A stretch of DNA of 33,182 bases from Myxococcales bacterium (GCA_027031935.1 JALVPF010000346.1:1-33182); one strand, 5' to 3'. Positions 1 to 8,884 are shown, counted from the first letter of the stretch. Notes: a model not told the origin generated them from the letters alone. Numbers and translations: made by a program.

Positions 1-2
1 GC

Positions 3-149
3 TCGGTACCGTGGAGCGATATCGCTGGAATGCGTGACAAGCTTGTCCATCACTACTTTGGGGTGGATGTAGGAATGGTTTGGGTAACAACCAAGGAGGA
101 TTTGCCGGAATTGCGGGACCAAGTATCGGAAATTCTGGAGAATCTTTAG
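3..149 (+). CDS. HepT-like (DUF86) ribonuclease toxin, C-terminal part only
   Basis: An open frame enters from the left edge and ends at TAG 147-149. The visible 48 residues contain W-S-D-I-A-G-M-R-D-K-L-V-H-H-Y. This carries the HepT signature RX4HXY (R, four residues, H-H-Y) and the 'DIAGMRDKLVHHYFGVD' style context typical of the DUF86/HepT family. Family knowledge: HepT toxins are HEPN RNases usually encoded next to a MntA nucleotidyltransferase antitoxin that AMPylates the Tyr of this motif. The partner would lie upstream, outside the window, so its presence is not shown. Start and N-terminus are missing. Confidence rests on the motif and the typical short C-terminal tail. Confidence 0.75.
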   Translation, partial: SVPWSDIAGMRDKLVHHYFGVDVGMVWVTTKEDLPELRDQVSEILENL

Positions 150-164
150 GGCATTTATAACGAA

Positions 165-183
165 CGCTTGCACCTGCCAAGCG
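165..183. promoter_or_regulatory. inverted repeat CGCTTG-N7-CAAGCG
   Basis: Perfect 6-bp arms flank a 7-nt spacer between the HepT stop and the cyclase promoter candidate. No T-run follows, so it does not look like an intrinsic terminator. It lies 6 bp upstream of the putative -35 box and could be an operator. Function unknown. Confidence 0.4.
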
Positions 184-189
184 CTTGAA

Positions 190-218
190 TTGACCATTGG
201 GGGAGTTTCTTCTATCCT
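190..218 (+). promoter_or_regulatory. candidate sigma-70-type promoter of the cyclase operon
   Basis: TTGACC (190-195) and TATCCT (213-218) are separated by 17 bp. A ribosome site AGGAG (240-244) lies 5 nt before the ATG at 250. Read by eye only. Confidence 0.4.
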
Positions 219-249
219 GTTTGGTATACACTGAAATCCAGGAGCGGAC

Positions 250-894
250 ATGCCATATGCCTTTCAAGTTGGAGCCCATGCATCCATAGATCGCCTGGAG
301 CGTCTCATAGCCCAACGCCTTGAGCCTGGTTCTGACAAGCAGAAGATCGATCAGAAAATTTGGGATTTGTTTGGAGAAAAACTGGCAGTGATGTTTACGG
401 ATCTCTCCGGGTTTTCCCGTGGGGTGGCCGAATTCGGTATCATTCATTTTCTCCAGATCATCTATGAATCCCAGAGGATACTGATCCCGTGTATCGATGA
501 TCACGAGGGGATTCTGCTTAAGTTGGAAGGCGACAGTATGCTGATTACTTTCCGGTCTGTCACAAAAGCCATGGAATGTGCCATCGCCATGCAGCGAACG
601 CTGAAAAAGTTCAACAAGGATCGGGATGATAAAGACAAGGTGCTGTTGTGCCTGGGATTGGGTTATGGACCCATGCTTCGAATCGGTGATGATGATGTTT
701 TTGGAGCTCAGGTAAACGCTGCAAGCAAATTGGGAGAGGATGTGGCCGGGCCAGAGGAGATCCTGGTCACGGAGAGTGTTCGCAATTCTCTGGATGATTT
801 TTCTGGACTGCAGTACCTTGCTTTGGATGAAGTTCCGCCCGGAGCAAAGGCAGCCTACCGGGTGGATTATTCCTCCTTGTTGCAAGGAGATTAG
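250..894 (+). CDS. class III nucleotidyl cyclase domain protein
   Basis: A 214-residue soluble protein that is almost entirely one class III adenylate/guanylate cyclase catalytic domain (about residues 40-185). Visible signature residues are the first metal Asp51 in FTDLSGFS, Lys91 and the second metal Asp95 in KLEGDSM, and D-V-F-G-x-x-V-N with Asn156. The position where canonical enzymes have the transition-state Arg (VNxAAR) is Lys160 here (VNAASKL), so activity may be weak, altered or lost. No transmembrane or sensor domain is present. The start ATG has a good AGGAG site. It is the first gene of a tight operon with 897, 1136 and 1962, so it may serve or regulate those membrane and exported products. 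Class assignment is firm; nucleotide specificity (cAMP or cGMP) cannot be called. Confidence 0.85.
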   Translation: MPYAFQVGAHASIDRLERLIAQRLEPGSDKQKIDQKIWDLFGEKLAVMFTDLSGFSRGVAEFGIIHFLQIIYESQRILIPCIDDHEGILLKLEGDSMLITFRSVTKAMECAIAMQRTLKKFNKDRDDKDKVLLCLGLGYGPMLRIGDDDVFGAQVNAASKLGEDVAGPEEILVTESVRNSLDDFSGLQYLALDEVPPGAKAAYRVDYSSLLQGD

Positions 895-896
895 AA

Positions 897-1139
897 TTGC
901 CGGAAAAACCCATGCATGCTCAGTTGCAGGAGCGTCTGAGTGCTTTTTTAGGTGAAAACACAGCACGGGTGGCTGTGAGTACTTTTGCCAAAAAGGCTGT
1001 GAACAAAACCCCTGAGGAACTCACGCGAGACGATATTCCTGCCGTACTCGATGCTCTTGGTCCAATGCTCAGAACCCTGTTGGGGGAGGCATCGGCTAAA
1101 AGCTTGCTCGAATCCATTGGCAAGGAGGTTCTGGGATGA
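897..1139 (+). CDS. small conserved-looking protein of unknown function (80 aa)
   Basis: Not recognised. It starts at TTG 897 with AAGGAGA (884-890) at ideal distance. An in-frame ATG at 912 is an alternative, but it sits too far from that site. The protein is soluble and helical with no Cys. The pattern TPEELTRDDIPAVLDALGPM suggests a short helical bundle. It starts 2 nt after the cyclase stop and its stop overlaps the next start (ATGA, 1136-1139). It is therefore almost certainly translated together with the cyclase and the membrane protein and may be a small adaptor between them (inference). Confidence 0.7.
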   Translation: MPEKPMHAQLQERLSAFLGENTARVAVSTFAKKAVNKTPEELTRDDIPAVLDALGPMLRTLLGEASAKSLLESIGKEVLG

Positions 1140-1945
1140 AGCTCAAGGCCTTGGCAGTTCTCCCCTTGCTTTGGGGCTTGGTTTTTTGGGGGGTCGCTCT
1201 TGTGTTGCGTGACAGTTCCTCTCTGGAGACTTTTAGAATTTGGGAAATGGAAACGGCCAAGGCCCTGTTCGTCGCAGGTGGACTGATCGCCGGGTTTTCG
1301 TTCAAATGTGGTGAGTACATGCGCAGGGCGTGGCTGATTTACGTAAGTGCCATGGCCTTGTTGCTGTTGAGGGACGCCCTGTTGGGTTATGATATTTTTG
1401 TCAATGACTACTGGCGAGGTATTTACAAGGGCGGATTTACACTAGTCGCCAATATTTTGGGTGTCATAGGAACGTGGATGCTCGCTTCGACCTGGAAGGT
1501 TGCAGGAATACAATTGCCGGGTTCCGGAAAAGCAAAGGCCGTGGTATTGGGGGCCGCTTTAATTTTAGCCCTGGCCTTTGCAGGACCCAGCATAGTTATA
1601 AACATTCCTTTGCTCATGGATGGCAACACAACCTCGCTGATTTGGATTTTTTCCGGTCTTGGGGACGTTATCATGCTTTTCATGATCGCACCCATTTTAC
1701 TTACGGCCCTGGCTTTGCGTGGAGGCCTGTTGGGTTGGCCATGGGGATTGCTGACCGCCAGTGTGCTGACCTGGCTGGTATTTGACGCTGTGGTCGCCTT
1801 GCTGCCTGCACTCCATGCTGACAACTATACCGTGATGGTCGCCATGGAAACTCTTCGTGCTGTTGCCTGCCTGTATGTCTTTTCGTCTGGTGTGGCCCAA
1901 GCACTGGTCATGAAGCATACTACCAAGGCAGCAGCGGCAAAGTAG
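1136..1945 (+). CDS. integral membrane protein of unknown function, about eight helices
   Basis: A 269-residue protein with about eight hydrophobic segments: near residues 5-25, 45-60, 67-85, 100-123, 133-157, 168-197, 202-225 and 235-260. It has short loops and no recognisable catalytic motif. The ATG overlaps the stop of the preceding small gene by four bases (ATGA), which indicates translational coupling. The fixed neighbourhood with a cyclase-domain protein suggests a membrane partner or sensor, but this is inference; no family name can be given from the sequence alone. Confidence 0.75.
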   Translation: MKLKALAVLPLLWGLVFWGVALVLRDSSSLETFRIWEMETAKALFVAGGLIAGFSFKCGEYMRRAWLIYVSAMALLLLRDALLGYDIFVNDYWRGIYKGGFTLVANILGVIGTWMLASTWKVAGIQLPGSGKAKAVVLGAALILALAFAGPSIVINIPLLMDGNTTSLIWIFSGLGDVIMLFMIAPILLTALALRGGLLGWPWGLLTASVLTWLVFDAVVALLPALHADNYTVMVAMETLRAVACLYVFSSGVAQALVMKHTTKAAAAK

Positions 1946-1961
1946 TGGTAGGAGATTTTAG

Positions 1962-2603
1962 ATGATTCGATATCTTGTGACAGTTTCCGCTTTCTTGACT
2001 GCTTTGTTCCTTTGTGTGCCTGCTCGTGCAGACTCCGATTTCAAGGTCCGGCCGGCATCGTCTTGCCCTGCTCTTTTTGGTACTGCCGGGTCCAGGGCTG
2101 AAAATGTCAAGGACAGAACCCGATACCTGGAGTTGGTGGAACCCATAGAAGACGTCATAAACCTGACCTACTCTGGCCCCTGGCGAGAACCCATACCTGT
2201 CAGATTCAAGGGCATCACAATGACGGCCTCCCTGGGTATAGGGGGCGATAGTCCCTCTGCAATCCTGGAAATATCGGACATGCCTCCGGGAGTTTCTTGT
2301 GAACCAGGACTGTACGAGATACACGTGGATGATTCACTGGGTTCCGATGCACATGTGCTGGCCATCGTGAAGAATGCAGTCTTGTTCGAACGGGATGGGC
2401 AATTGTTTTACCTGACGGCCCGCATGGCACAGGAGCCAATATTCAGGATGATCTGGCGCTCGACCTGGACCATATCAGGAGAGCAGCAGAAATCCAACTC
2501 AGCCATGAGACCTTCTTCCAACAGGAACTATCACAGGCCAAAACCCATAAAGCACTCGTCATCCCCAGCTCGACCAGGGCTGAAGTCAACTATCAGGAGA
2601 TAA
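1962..2603 (+). CDS. exported protein of unknown function, 3' end apparently frameshifted
   Basis: The frame starts at ATG 1962 (AGGAG nearby, 16 nt after the membrane-protein gene). It begins with a signal peptide (hydrophobic residues about 4-20, cleavage after ARA). Up to about residue 160 the translation is protein-like. The following 50 residues in this frame are rich in Ser, Arg and Pro and look out of frame. The -1 frame from about 2444 instead reads a well-behaved sequence beginning QDDLALDLDHI and ending at TAG 2615-2617. A single-base loss near 2410-2445, either real or a sequencing error, would explain this. The product is probably a periplasmic or secreted protein of about 218 residues. 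It is the last gene of the cyclase operon. Confidence 0.6.
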   Translation: MIRYLVTVSAFLTALFLCVPARADSDFKVRPASSCPALFGTAGSRAENVKDRTRYLELVEPIEDVINLTYSGPWREPIPVRFKGITMTASLGIGGDSPSAILEISDMPPGVSCEPGLYEIHVDDSLGSDAHVLAIVKNAVLFERDGQLFYLTARMAQEPIFRMIWRSTWTISGEQQKSNSAMRPSSNRNYHRPKPIKHSSSPARPGLKSTIRR

Positions 2604-2617
2604 GCCTGATTCAATAG
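2444..2617 (+). other. -1 frame continuation of the 1962 gene
   Basis: From codon CAG 2444 to TAG 2615-2617 this frame encodes about 57 residues. They have an amphipathic-helix character (DLDHIRRAAEIQLSHETF) and end in a strand-like TRAEVNYQEISLIQ. No heptameric slippery site is evident at the junction, so programmed frameshifting is less likely than an indel. Confidence 0.55.
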
Positions 2618-2646
2618 TGTGGAAGATTTGCGATTTCCGTCGTCAA

Positions 2647-2890
2647 CAGGGCCGTACCACAGTGATCTTTAGTAGGCCCGCGGCAGGCGCAGCTGCCCGT
2701 AGCTTCGAGCTTGCCGAGAAGCCAAGGGTAGCTAGCCGTAGACAGGGCCGTACCACAGTGATCTTTAGTAGGCCCGCGGCAGGCGTGGCTGCCCGTAGCT
2801 TCGAGCTTGTCGAGAAGCCAAGGGTAGCTAGCCGTAGACAGGGCCGTACCATAGTGATCTTTAGTAGGCCCGCGGCAGGCGTGGCTGCCT
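2647..2890 (+). repeat. tandem 96-bp repeat array, about 2.5 copies
   Basis: Units begin at 2647, 2743 and 2839, each with CAGGGCCGTACCA. They are nearly identical, and the third breaks off around 2890. The period (96) is divisible by three, so long spurious frames stay open on both strands. The unit contains small inverted repeats (GGCAG...CTGCC, GCTTC...GAAGC) and CCGCGG. The array occupies the 347-bp gap between two convergent genes. A single inverted relative lies at 14710-14802. No coding role is supported. Confidence 0.9.
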
Positions 2891-2964
2891 ATGGTTTGTT
2901 TTTGTTTTGTCACTGAGTATATACGACCGGGAGGAGGAATGGATCTATTGATAGTATCCAAAAA

Positions 2965-5880
2965 TCACTGGCAAATTGCGGTATATGATACCTGCAGAGT
3001 CGAGTTGGGAGGGGGGATATAGCTGTCTCCCAGGAATATGCTGTTGTCTCCTATACGATAGGTCCATCCATCCGAACAGTTGTTGCATGAAGCCTCCGGG
3101 ATATAGAGGTTGTCCTCATAGACAACGATGGATGACGGTTCAGGCCTTGCGGAAAGGGTAAAAGACTGAATGGGCCTGAAAGATGCTTCACCTATTGCCT
3201 CCATGGTGGAACATCCCATATCACAGATGGAATGGAAGCTTCCCCCTGTTGCCTGCTGCGCAGCTATGTATCTCTCGCCTGCTTCTGCGTCTACGCCGTT
3301 GTAAGAACATCCATTGGGCAAGTCACCGCAGATTGTGTGGAGAGAAACCAGATCATCATTTGCTTTCAGCGCATGGAAGTAGTTTACGTAGAAGTCCGCA
3401 GATGCAGGTGACTGGTCCTCTTCGTTGCTGAAGTATATGATGTTCAGCCGTGCGTCGTCACGCAGGAAACCGGAATTTTCCCCTGAAAGCAGAGGTTCGC
3501 TCAGTGCCATGTATGATGCCCGCAGGCCTGCTTCCTGCTCGTCGGAACAACAGTCACCTATGTTCACGTTGTCTGAGAATGCATCGAAGATGTCTGGTGT
3601 GGACGGTGTCAGGTATTTTGGCCGACTGTCGGGATGAACCAGCACGCCAGGTATGACATCCCTGGGGGGGGTTCCCAGGTCAGTCTCGGCTTCGTTGATC
3701 TCCGTAGAGATGACTCCAATATGAAAATCGTAGTCCCCTTCAAGGCCGATGTCCAAGAAACATTCGAAATAATCGGCAAGTTCTTGTTGGATTTCAGCCA
3801 TGGAACCGGAGTTGTCCACCACAAACAGAATGTCCACCGGTGTATTGTTACGGATTGGAAATTCGTCTATTACAGACGCCTGGCTGGATGACTGTCCTGA
3901 GATGGGCACCTCGAGACTCGTTGTTCCGTAGGACACCAGCAGTGTATTGCTGAAGGTTCCGGAACCCTGAGGATTGAAGTTTATCCTGACATCCATGTCT
4001 CCATCGCTCAGTAATTCAATCGGGAAAGAGGGAAGATTTGGCAACCCGAAGGCACTGTTTGAATTTTCAAGGCTGATGTCGTTGATGGCAACATCAGAAC
4101 CGATGTTGTACAAGGTTACGCTTGTTGTTACATCTCCGCAGTCGCTCCTTATTTTCCCAAAGTCCACCTGAGGGGGAATTGCAACCAGTTCCTGTCTCGC
4201 GCCTTCTCCCTGGACAATTATACAAGCCTGTCCAACTTGTGGCGGCGTGGGCCACGAGCAAAGCTGCTCATCGGCCCCTATGAGCAGGTCTGGATCGTCA
4301 GATGTTATCCACAGCAGCGCACCGCTGCTTTTTTCCTCCACAGGTGAAAACTCTATGACAACATCAAATACCGAACCGCTCTGTCCTGTTGGCTGCAATA
4401 CCAGTGAAGATGGAATGTGTGAGACTATCTCCATGCGGGATGGCCACAGCGGATTTTCCATAAGCTCAACCTGGGAGATGTTACATTCCGATAAACCGGC
4501 ATTTGACAGAGTTACCGTCAACTGAACTGACTGGCCTATGCTAACAGACCCAAAGTCCAGGGGGCCTTCCGGTGATATCTGCAAGTCACATTCCTGGGCC
4601 GGTGCCTGGCAATGACCATTGACGCAGACGGCGTTGTCCGCGCAGTCTTCGTTTCCAAAACACTCAGGAGCACACTGGTGATCCAAGCACCTGGGCTTGT
4701 CCGGATCAATGCAATCATCATTGATGTTGCACTCTACACATGTGCCATGTTCTCCAATCTGCGGGGCACAGTTTTGCCCGGCAGGACAATCACGATCCAC
4801 CTCACAGCCAGGAGTGCAAAAATTGTCTATGCACAAGTTGCCGAGGGGACAGTCTCCCTTGTCTTCACACTCTACACACTGGTGGGTGTTCTGGTCACAA
4901 ACTCCCTGGTTGCAGTCAATATCCGTTCGGCAACCTTCAATACATGATCCTGACAGGCAGATTTCTCCCTGGAGACAATCGGCATCATGGGTGCAGGTGA
5001 ATACGCAGGAGTTGTCCAGGCAGCTTTGGCCCTGAGCGCAGTCCTCATCGTTACGACAACCATCCTGGCACGAACCATCTATACATATCTTTCCGGTTGA
5101 ACAGTCGCTGTCCTGACGACAGCCATCCTGGCATAAATCCGATTCACAGATTTGTCCCCTGGGGCAGTCTCTGTCTTTCCTGCATCCTTGCTGACAGGAC
5201 TGTTGTTCACAGATGAATCCCATCTCACACTGGTCATCGCTGACACATTCCACACAAAGGTTGCTCTGGGTGTCACAGAAGCCCTGAGCACAATCCTGAT
5301 CACTGGAGCAAAACTCTCTGCAGGAAAACTCTACACACTTTTTGCCATCACTGCAGTCTGTGTCTTCGATGCACTCTACGCACATTCCATGATCACCTTC
5401 ATCGGGTAGACAAATAGTACCAGCCGGGCAGTCTCGCTGGCTCTTACAGCCTGTGGTACACTGGCCCTGGATGCAGATTTGTCCTGGATCACAATCATCA
5501 TCGGATTTGCAACCGGAGCCTGCACACTCGTTGTTCACGCATGTGTATCCATCAGGACAATCCTGGTCCTTCTTGCATTCAACCTGTTGGCACAGACCCT
5601 TGCTGCAGATTTCATCCTGTAAACAGTCTGATTCCTGTATGCAACTGACTTGGGCCTCGCACTTGTAGTCACGGCAATACTGGTTCGCATCACAATCGGA
5701 TTCATCCTTGCACTGCACTTGTGAGCAGGAGCCGTCAAGGCATGCCTGCAGGTCAGGGCAATCAGCATCCGTGTCACAGGGTTCAAGACGGCTGGATGGA
5801 GAACATGCAGATGCTGTCAGAGCCATGGTGATCATGATTGCAAAAAAAACTATTGTTTTTTCCCAGATTGCTTTTTTCAT
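2965..5880 (-). CDS. large Cys-rich surface lipoprotein with HYDIN-like and von Willebrand A domains
   Basis: A 971-residue protein starting at ATG 5880 behind AAGGAGC. Residues 1-26 form a lipoprotein signal with lipobox ASAC (Cys26). Residues about 33-440 hold roughly fifteen short Cys-rich repeats of the type C-x-x-D-x-D-C-x-x-G-x-x-C, an EGF/Dickkopf-like disulphide pattern. They are followed by two Ig-like ASPM/HYDIN-type domains (about 450-560 and 575-665, LDFGSVSIGQ and VDFGKIRS). A von Willebrand A domain (about 680-880) has the MIDAS motif DNSGSM. A short beta-rich tail follows. It is probably anchored in the outer membrane and exposed, with a role in adhesion or predation-like contact (inference). 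It is divergent from the 5963 operon and convergent with the 1962 gene. Confidence 0.85.
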   Translation of the reverse strand: MKKAIWEKTIVFFAIMITMALTASACSPSSRLEPCDTDADCPDLQACLDGSCSQVQCKDESDCDANQYCRDYKCEAQVSCIQESDCLQDEICSKGLCQQVECKKDQDCPDGYTCVNNECAGSGCKSDDDCDPGQICIQGQCTTGCKSQRDCPAGTICLPDEGDHGMCVECIEDTDCSDGKKCVEFSCREFCSSDQDCAQGFCDTQSNLCVECVSDDQCEMGFICEQQSCQQGCRKDRDCPRGQICESDLCQDGCRQDSDCSTGKICIDGSCQDGCRNDEDCAQGQSCLDNSCVFTCTHDADCLQGEICLSGSCIEGCRTDIDCNQGVCDQNTHQCVECEDKGDCPLGNLCIDNFCTPGCEVDRDCPAGQNCAPQIGEHGTCVECNINDDCIDPDKPRCLDHQCAPECFGNEDCADNAVCVNGHCQAPAQECDLQISPEGPLDFGSVSIGQSVQLTVTLSNAGLSECNISQVELMENPLWPSRMEIVSHIPSSLVLQPTGQSGSVFDVVIEFSPVEEKSSGALLWITSDDPDLLIGADEQLCSWPTPPQVGQACIIVQGEGARQELVAIPPQVDFGKIRSDCGDVTTSVTLYNIGSDVAINDISLENSNSAFGLPNLPSFPIELLSDGDMDVRINFNPQGSGTFSNTLLVSYGTTSLEVPISGQSSSQASVIDEFPIRNNTPVDILFVVDNSGSMAEIQQELADYFECFLDIGLEGDYDFHIGVISTEINEAETDLGTPPRDVIPGVLVHPDSRPKYLTPSTPDIFDAFSDNVNIGDCCSDEQEAGLRASYMALSEPLLSGENSGFLRDDARLNIIYFSNEEDQSPASADFYVNYFHALKANDDLVSLHTICGDLPNGCSYNGVDAEAGERYIAAQQATGGSFHSICDMGCSTMEAIGEASFRPIQSFTLSARPEPSSIVVYEDNLYIPEASCNNCSDGWTYRIGDNSIFLGDSYIPPPNSTLQVSYTAICQ

Positions 5881-5962
5881 GGTTCAGCTCCTTGCTAGAT
5901 CTTCTGAACTTGTATATAAAGTTCTACGGCAAATTGTTTGGTTTTGTTGTATGATTCTTCGC

Positions 5963-6550
5963 ATGAAATCCATCTTTTTTGCAATAGTTGGTGCAATTGT
6001 GATCTTTGGGTCAGCTTGCAGCAGGCATGAAGTTCATGGCACGCTGCCTGCTCCTGCAGAGCGACCCGGCAAAACAGAGCATGTCCCGCCTGGGCCTGAG
6101 AAAAAATTTCCCGATTACCGACCGAAGACCTCGCCCGATGTGGTGACCGATTATCGTCCGGAGATCGCCGGGCAATTGTCTTCTTTGCCAGGGTTTCAAC
6201 TGAAGAATCTCGCAAAATTGCTCTCGGAGTTTCACCGCTGGAACGACAGGGCCAAAAAGGAACCGGGACATTTTCAGGAGGGCAACATGATCCTTGGAGC
6301 ACCTCCGAAGGAATATAGGCCCTCGGACGCCGAGCTGCTTGCAGCTTATCTCGGTGACGGCTTGAAAAAACTCGTGAAAGCCTCTCCGGCCGGGGCCCTC
6401 GTCAAGCTCATGAGTGAGCAGGGTATCACGGGTGTGGATGCTACTTTCCGGCATTTTGATTTCAATCATGTGGACGTCATGGGATCTGGACGATTTTTCT
6501 ACAGCTCTGAACCCATAGAGACCAAATTGACCTTTCCCACTGTTCAATAG
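5963..6550 (+). CDS. lipoprotein of unknown function
   Basis: The likely start is ATG 5963, giving 195 residues with a lipoprotein signal (MKSIFFAIVGAIVIFGSAC) whose lipobox GSAC puts the lipidated Cys at residue 19. An in-frame ATG at 5951 is an alternative. The mature part begins with a Pro/Lys-rich linker containing two D-Y-R-P motifs, then helical segments. No family recognised. It is divergent from the large lipoprotein gene (82-bp shared promoter region with TATAAA-like stretches) and is followed after 13 nt by 6564, so it is first in a three-gene operon of exported proteins. Confidence 0.7.
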   Translation: MKSIFFAIVGAIVIFGSACSRHEVHGTLPAPAERPGKTEHVPPGPEKKFPDYRPKTSPDVVTDYRPEIAGQLSSLPGFQLKNLAKLLSEFHRWNDRAKKEPGHFQEGNMILGAPPKEYRPSDAELLAAYLGDGLKKLVKASPAGALVKLMSEQGITGVDATFRHFDFNHVDVMGSGRFFYSSEPIETKLTFPTVQ

Positions 6551-6563
6551 GATTATAACATCC

Positions 6564-7535
6564 ATGATGAAAAAAAATTTCTTTGGCAAGATCCTCGTTT
6601 GTGTGGTGTTTGCCTCCGGCCTTTTCGGCAGTGGCAGGGTTGCTGCCAGTCCAGAGGTTCCGTGGACCGTTCATAAAAACGCTGTAGCCGCCACCATAAG
6701 GGACTACGACTCCAGGCTGCAGGCCTTGCTCGATGCCAAGCTCAGGCAGTGGTCTGATGGGTTTGTCAAAAGACGGGCCCTGGAGGTTGAATCAGCTGCA
6801 AAGCTCCTGGCTCGTCGGGCTTCGGAGATACGCGACCAAAAGGAGATAAGTTGGGCTTCGGTGGGAAGGGATGATGACTTTCGACGTGAGGCTCAGGGCG
6901 TGGTAGACAAACTCCTGGACCCATCGCGTATCCGAAAGGAGCTGAAGCAGTGGGCCAAATCGGTAGAGGATGACACTAGGCGGGAGATGATGTCTTGCCT
7001 CGCCCAAATCATTGCATGGGATCTGGGTATGAAATTCGATGAAAAGCTCAGGGGAAAGGTCCAGGCAGCGGTCAGGTCCATAGCAGTCGAGCAGCTCGTG
7101 GCAGACGATGTCAGCCGGGAAAAATTGCTGGCTGCCATACAAGAGGGCCTTCCTGGAGTCGTGCTGACCGACGAACAGAAGGATGCCATATCTGCCGCGG
7201 CCGGTGAGCTGGCCAGACGGGGAGCTCGGTGGCTTGCCCAGACCCAGTTGCAGCTGCCGCAGGACTGGACCGAGTTGCTCTCCGGCCTGGCTGCCATGGG
7301 TGGGGGGTGGGCGGCTAAAAAGGGTGCCGAATGGCTGGATCGAACCTTGACCGGTGAACCCGATGCAACTCGTTTGAAAAAGGCCATGGATACGGCCTTG
7401 AGTTCATGGAATCACGGGCAGCTTACCGGAAAGCTGAGAAAGATTCTTCGCTCGTACAGGTATCAGGTCATTGATTTCGTCAAGTCCGAGGGTGACAAGG
7501 CCTTCAAGGGCATAGAGATAGGTCCCAGGCCATGA
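6564..7535 (+). CDS. exported helical protein of unknown function
   Basis: A 323-residue protein with an N-terminal signal peptide (MMKKNFF, hydrophobic 10-22, cleavage near AAS 27-29). The rest is rich in Lys, Arg, Glu, Ala and Leu and predicted almost wholly alpha-helical. The only Cys in the mature part is near residue 145. No enzyme motif seen. It lies 13 nt after the lipoprotein gene, and its stop overlaps the next start (ATGA, 7532-7535). The three genes probably form one envelope complex (inference). Confidence 0.7.
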   Translation: MMKKNFFGKILVCVVFASGLFGSGRVAASPEVPWTVHKNAVAATIRDYDSRLQALLDAKLRQWSDGFVKRRALEVESAAKLLARRASEIRDQKEISWASVGRDDDFRREAQGVVDKLLDPSRIRKELKQWAKSVEDDTRREMMSCLAQIIAWDLGMKFDEKLRGKVQAAVRSIAVEQLVADDVSREKLLAAIQEGLPGVVLTDEQKDAISAAAGELARRGARWLAQTQLQLPQDWTELLSGLAAMGGGWAAKKGAEWLDRTLTGEPDATRLKKAMDTALSSWNHGQLTGKLRKILRSYRYQVIDFVKSEGDKAFKGIEIGPRP

Positions 7536-8860
7536 GCGCTGGTGGCTTGAGATTACCTCTTTGGATCGCGTGGACGCTGTTGGCTTGTGCTTTGGGTGCC
7601 GCTGGGTTCTTGTGGATGCTTCAGACTAAAACAGAGTCGTCGAGGGATGCCGCAGTTGATGATTTGGCGCTTTGCTCAGCTTCGCTGTCGAGACTGAAAC
7701 TACAGGCAGCAGCGACATCGGAGAAACTGCAAAAATGCCTCTTGCAGGTGAAGTCCCTTGAAGAGCAAAGAGATGGCCTCTATGAAAATCTGTCAGTTGA
7801 AAGGGCCATGCCGAGGGGAAGCCTGGGAGAGATTTTTTTACGGTATGAAAAATTTGCTTCTTCCTTGCGCTTTTCGGTCACTGTGCAGATGGAGTATCAG
7901 GTCAGGTGGAAGCTGGAGCAGGAACTGGATGATGATTCTGGTGATGGGACAGCTTCGGATGCCAGTCATATAGTTAAAAGCGCCATGGGCAAGAGAAGCT
8001 TGCTCCAGGGAGTTTATCTGGGCAGAAGATCGAACTTTGCCTTCGGACTGGTTGCCATTGCTGATAGCGACGTTTGCCTGAGGGTTCCGTCGAGCCAGAA
8101 GGCTTTTAGCCCACCGGCTGCCAAGGTGATAAAACGCAAGATGTGGCTGGACAAGGAAGTCAGGTATGTACCTGATGAGCCGCATATCAGGCGCCTGTTG
8201 CATGTATCCATTGTCCTCATGGGACAAGGGATACATGCTTCTTCTATTGCGGCAAAGGTTGTCAGGGTCTGGCGGGAGCCTAAAAAGGGATTTTTTGTTC
8301 TGGTCATAGGATCCAACGAAGCTCCGGACGGCATCGACCCTGGACCTGCCTATATTTCCGAACAGGCATGGCTTGGTTCACTGGACGAGCTGGGTCTGTT
8401 TCCCATGACCTCGGCAAATGGCGGACTCGTATTGTACAAGGAGCGGCTGTCTGTTGCCTATACCAAGGACAGACGAGAGCATCCTGAACTCAACAGGTCC
8501 GTAGACTATTATCGGAATGGATGGTTGCGCTCGGACTGGGACACCATCCCTGGAAGGCTGGAGTTGCTTTTTGCCCCCTTGGCTTCTGGAAAGCAGGACT
8601 CCTTGGTCCCAAAAATTCACTCCCTGGTTTTTCCCATGGCCGAACGAAAAGCCTGGTGGCTTCCTTTCTGGTCTCTTCGTGAGAGCCTGCTGGCTCCCGG
8701 GAAATCGGATCCGAGCATTCTGCCTGCAATAGACCTGGAATCACAGCTTCTTCCCCTGGTCCTGTCGTCTTTGCCTACCACTCAAGGGGGACAATGGGAT
8801 GAATCGGCTTTTCAAAGCGCACTGTATGATCTTCTCAAACGTAAGCCTGCCATAAAATGA
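7532..8860 (+). CDS. membrane-anchored protein with short coiled coil, unknown function
   Basis: A 442-residue protein with one N-terminal transmembrane helix (about 10-31). It is followed by a coiled-coil stretch (about 43-90; heptad-like SLSRLKLQAAATSEKL) and a large extracytoplasmic mixed alpha/beta region. Its architecture resembles periplasmic scaffold proteins, but no family is recognised. Start overlaps the previous gene by 4 nt. It ends 24 bp before the convergent gene at 8885, with no clear terminator between them. Confidence 0.7.
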   Translation: MSAGGLRLPLWIAWTLLACALGAAGFLWMLQTKTESSRDAAVDDLALCSASLSRLKLQAAATSEKLQKCLLQVKSLEEQRDGLYENLSVERAMPRGSLGEIFLRYEKFASSLRFSVTVQMEYQVRWKLEQELDDDSGDGTASDASHIVKSAMGKRSLLQGVYLGRRSNFAFGLVAIADSDVCLRVPSSQKAFSPPAAKVIKRKMWLDKEVRYVPDEPHIRRLLHVSIVLMGQGIHASSIAAKVVRVWREPKKGFFVLVIGSNEAPDGIDPGPAYISEQAWLGSLDELGLFPMTSANGGLVLYKERLSVAYTKDRREHPELNRSVDYYRNGWLRSDWDTIPGRLELLFAPLASGKQDSLVPKIHSLVFPMAERKAWWLPFWSLRESLLAPGKSDPSILPAIDLESQLLPLVLSSLPTTQGGQWDESAFQSALYDLLKRKPAIK

Positions 8861-8884
8861 TGTGCGTGCTGTATCGGCAAAAAT

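Noticed and set aside
2410-2446. Programmed ribosomal frameshift at the end of the 1962 gene
   Set aside because: No X-XXY-YYZ slippery heptamer or clear downstream stem is seen; a simple indel is more likely.
2611-2961. Long open frames on both strands over the repeat array
   Set aside because: They arise because the 96-bp unit is divisible by three and lacks stops; translations are exact repeats with no start signal and no protein-like features.
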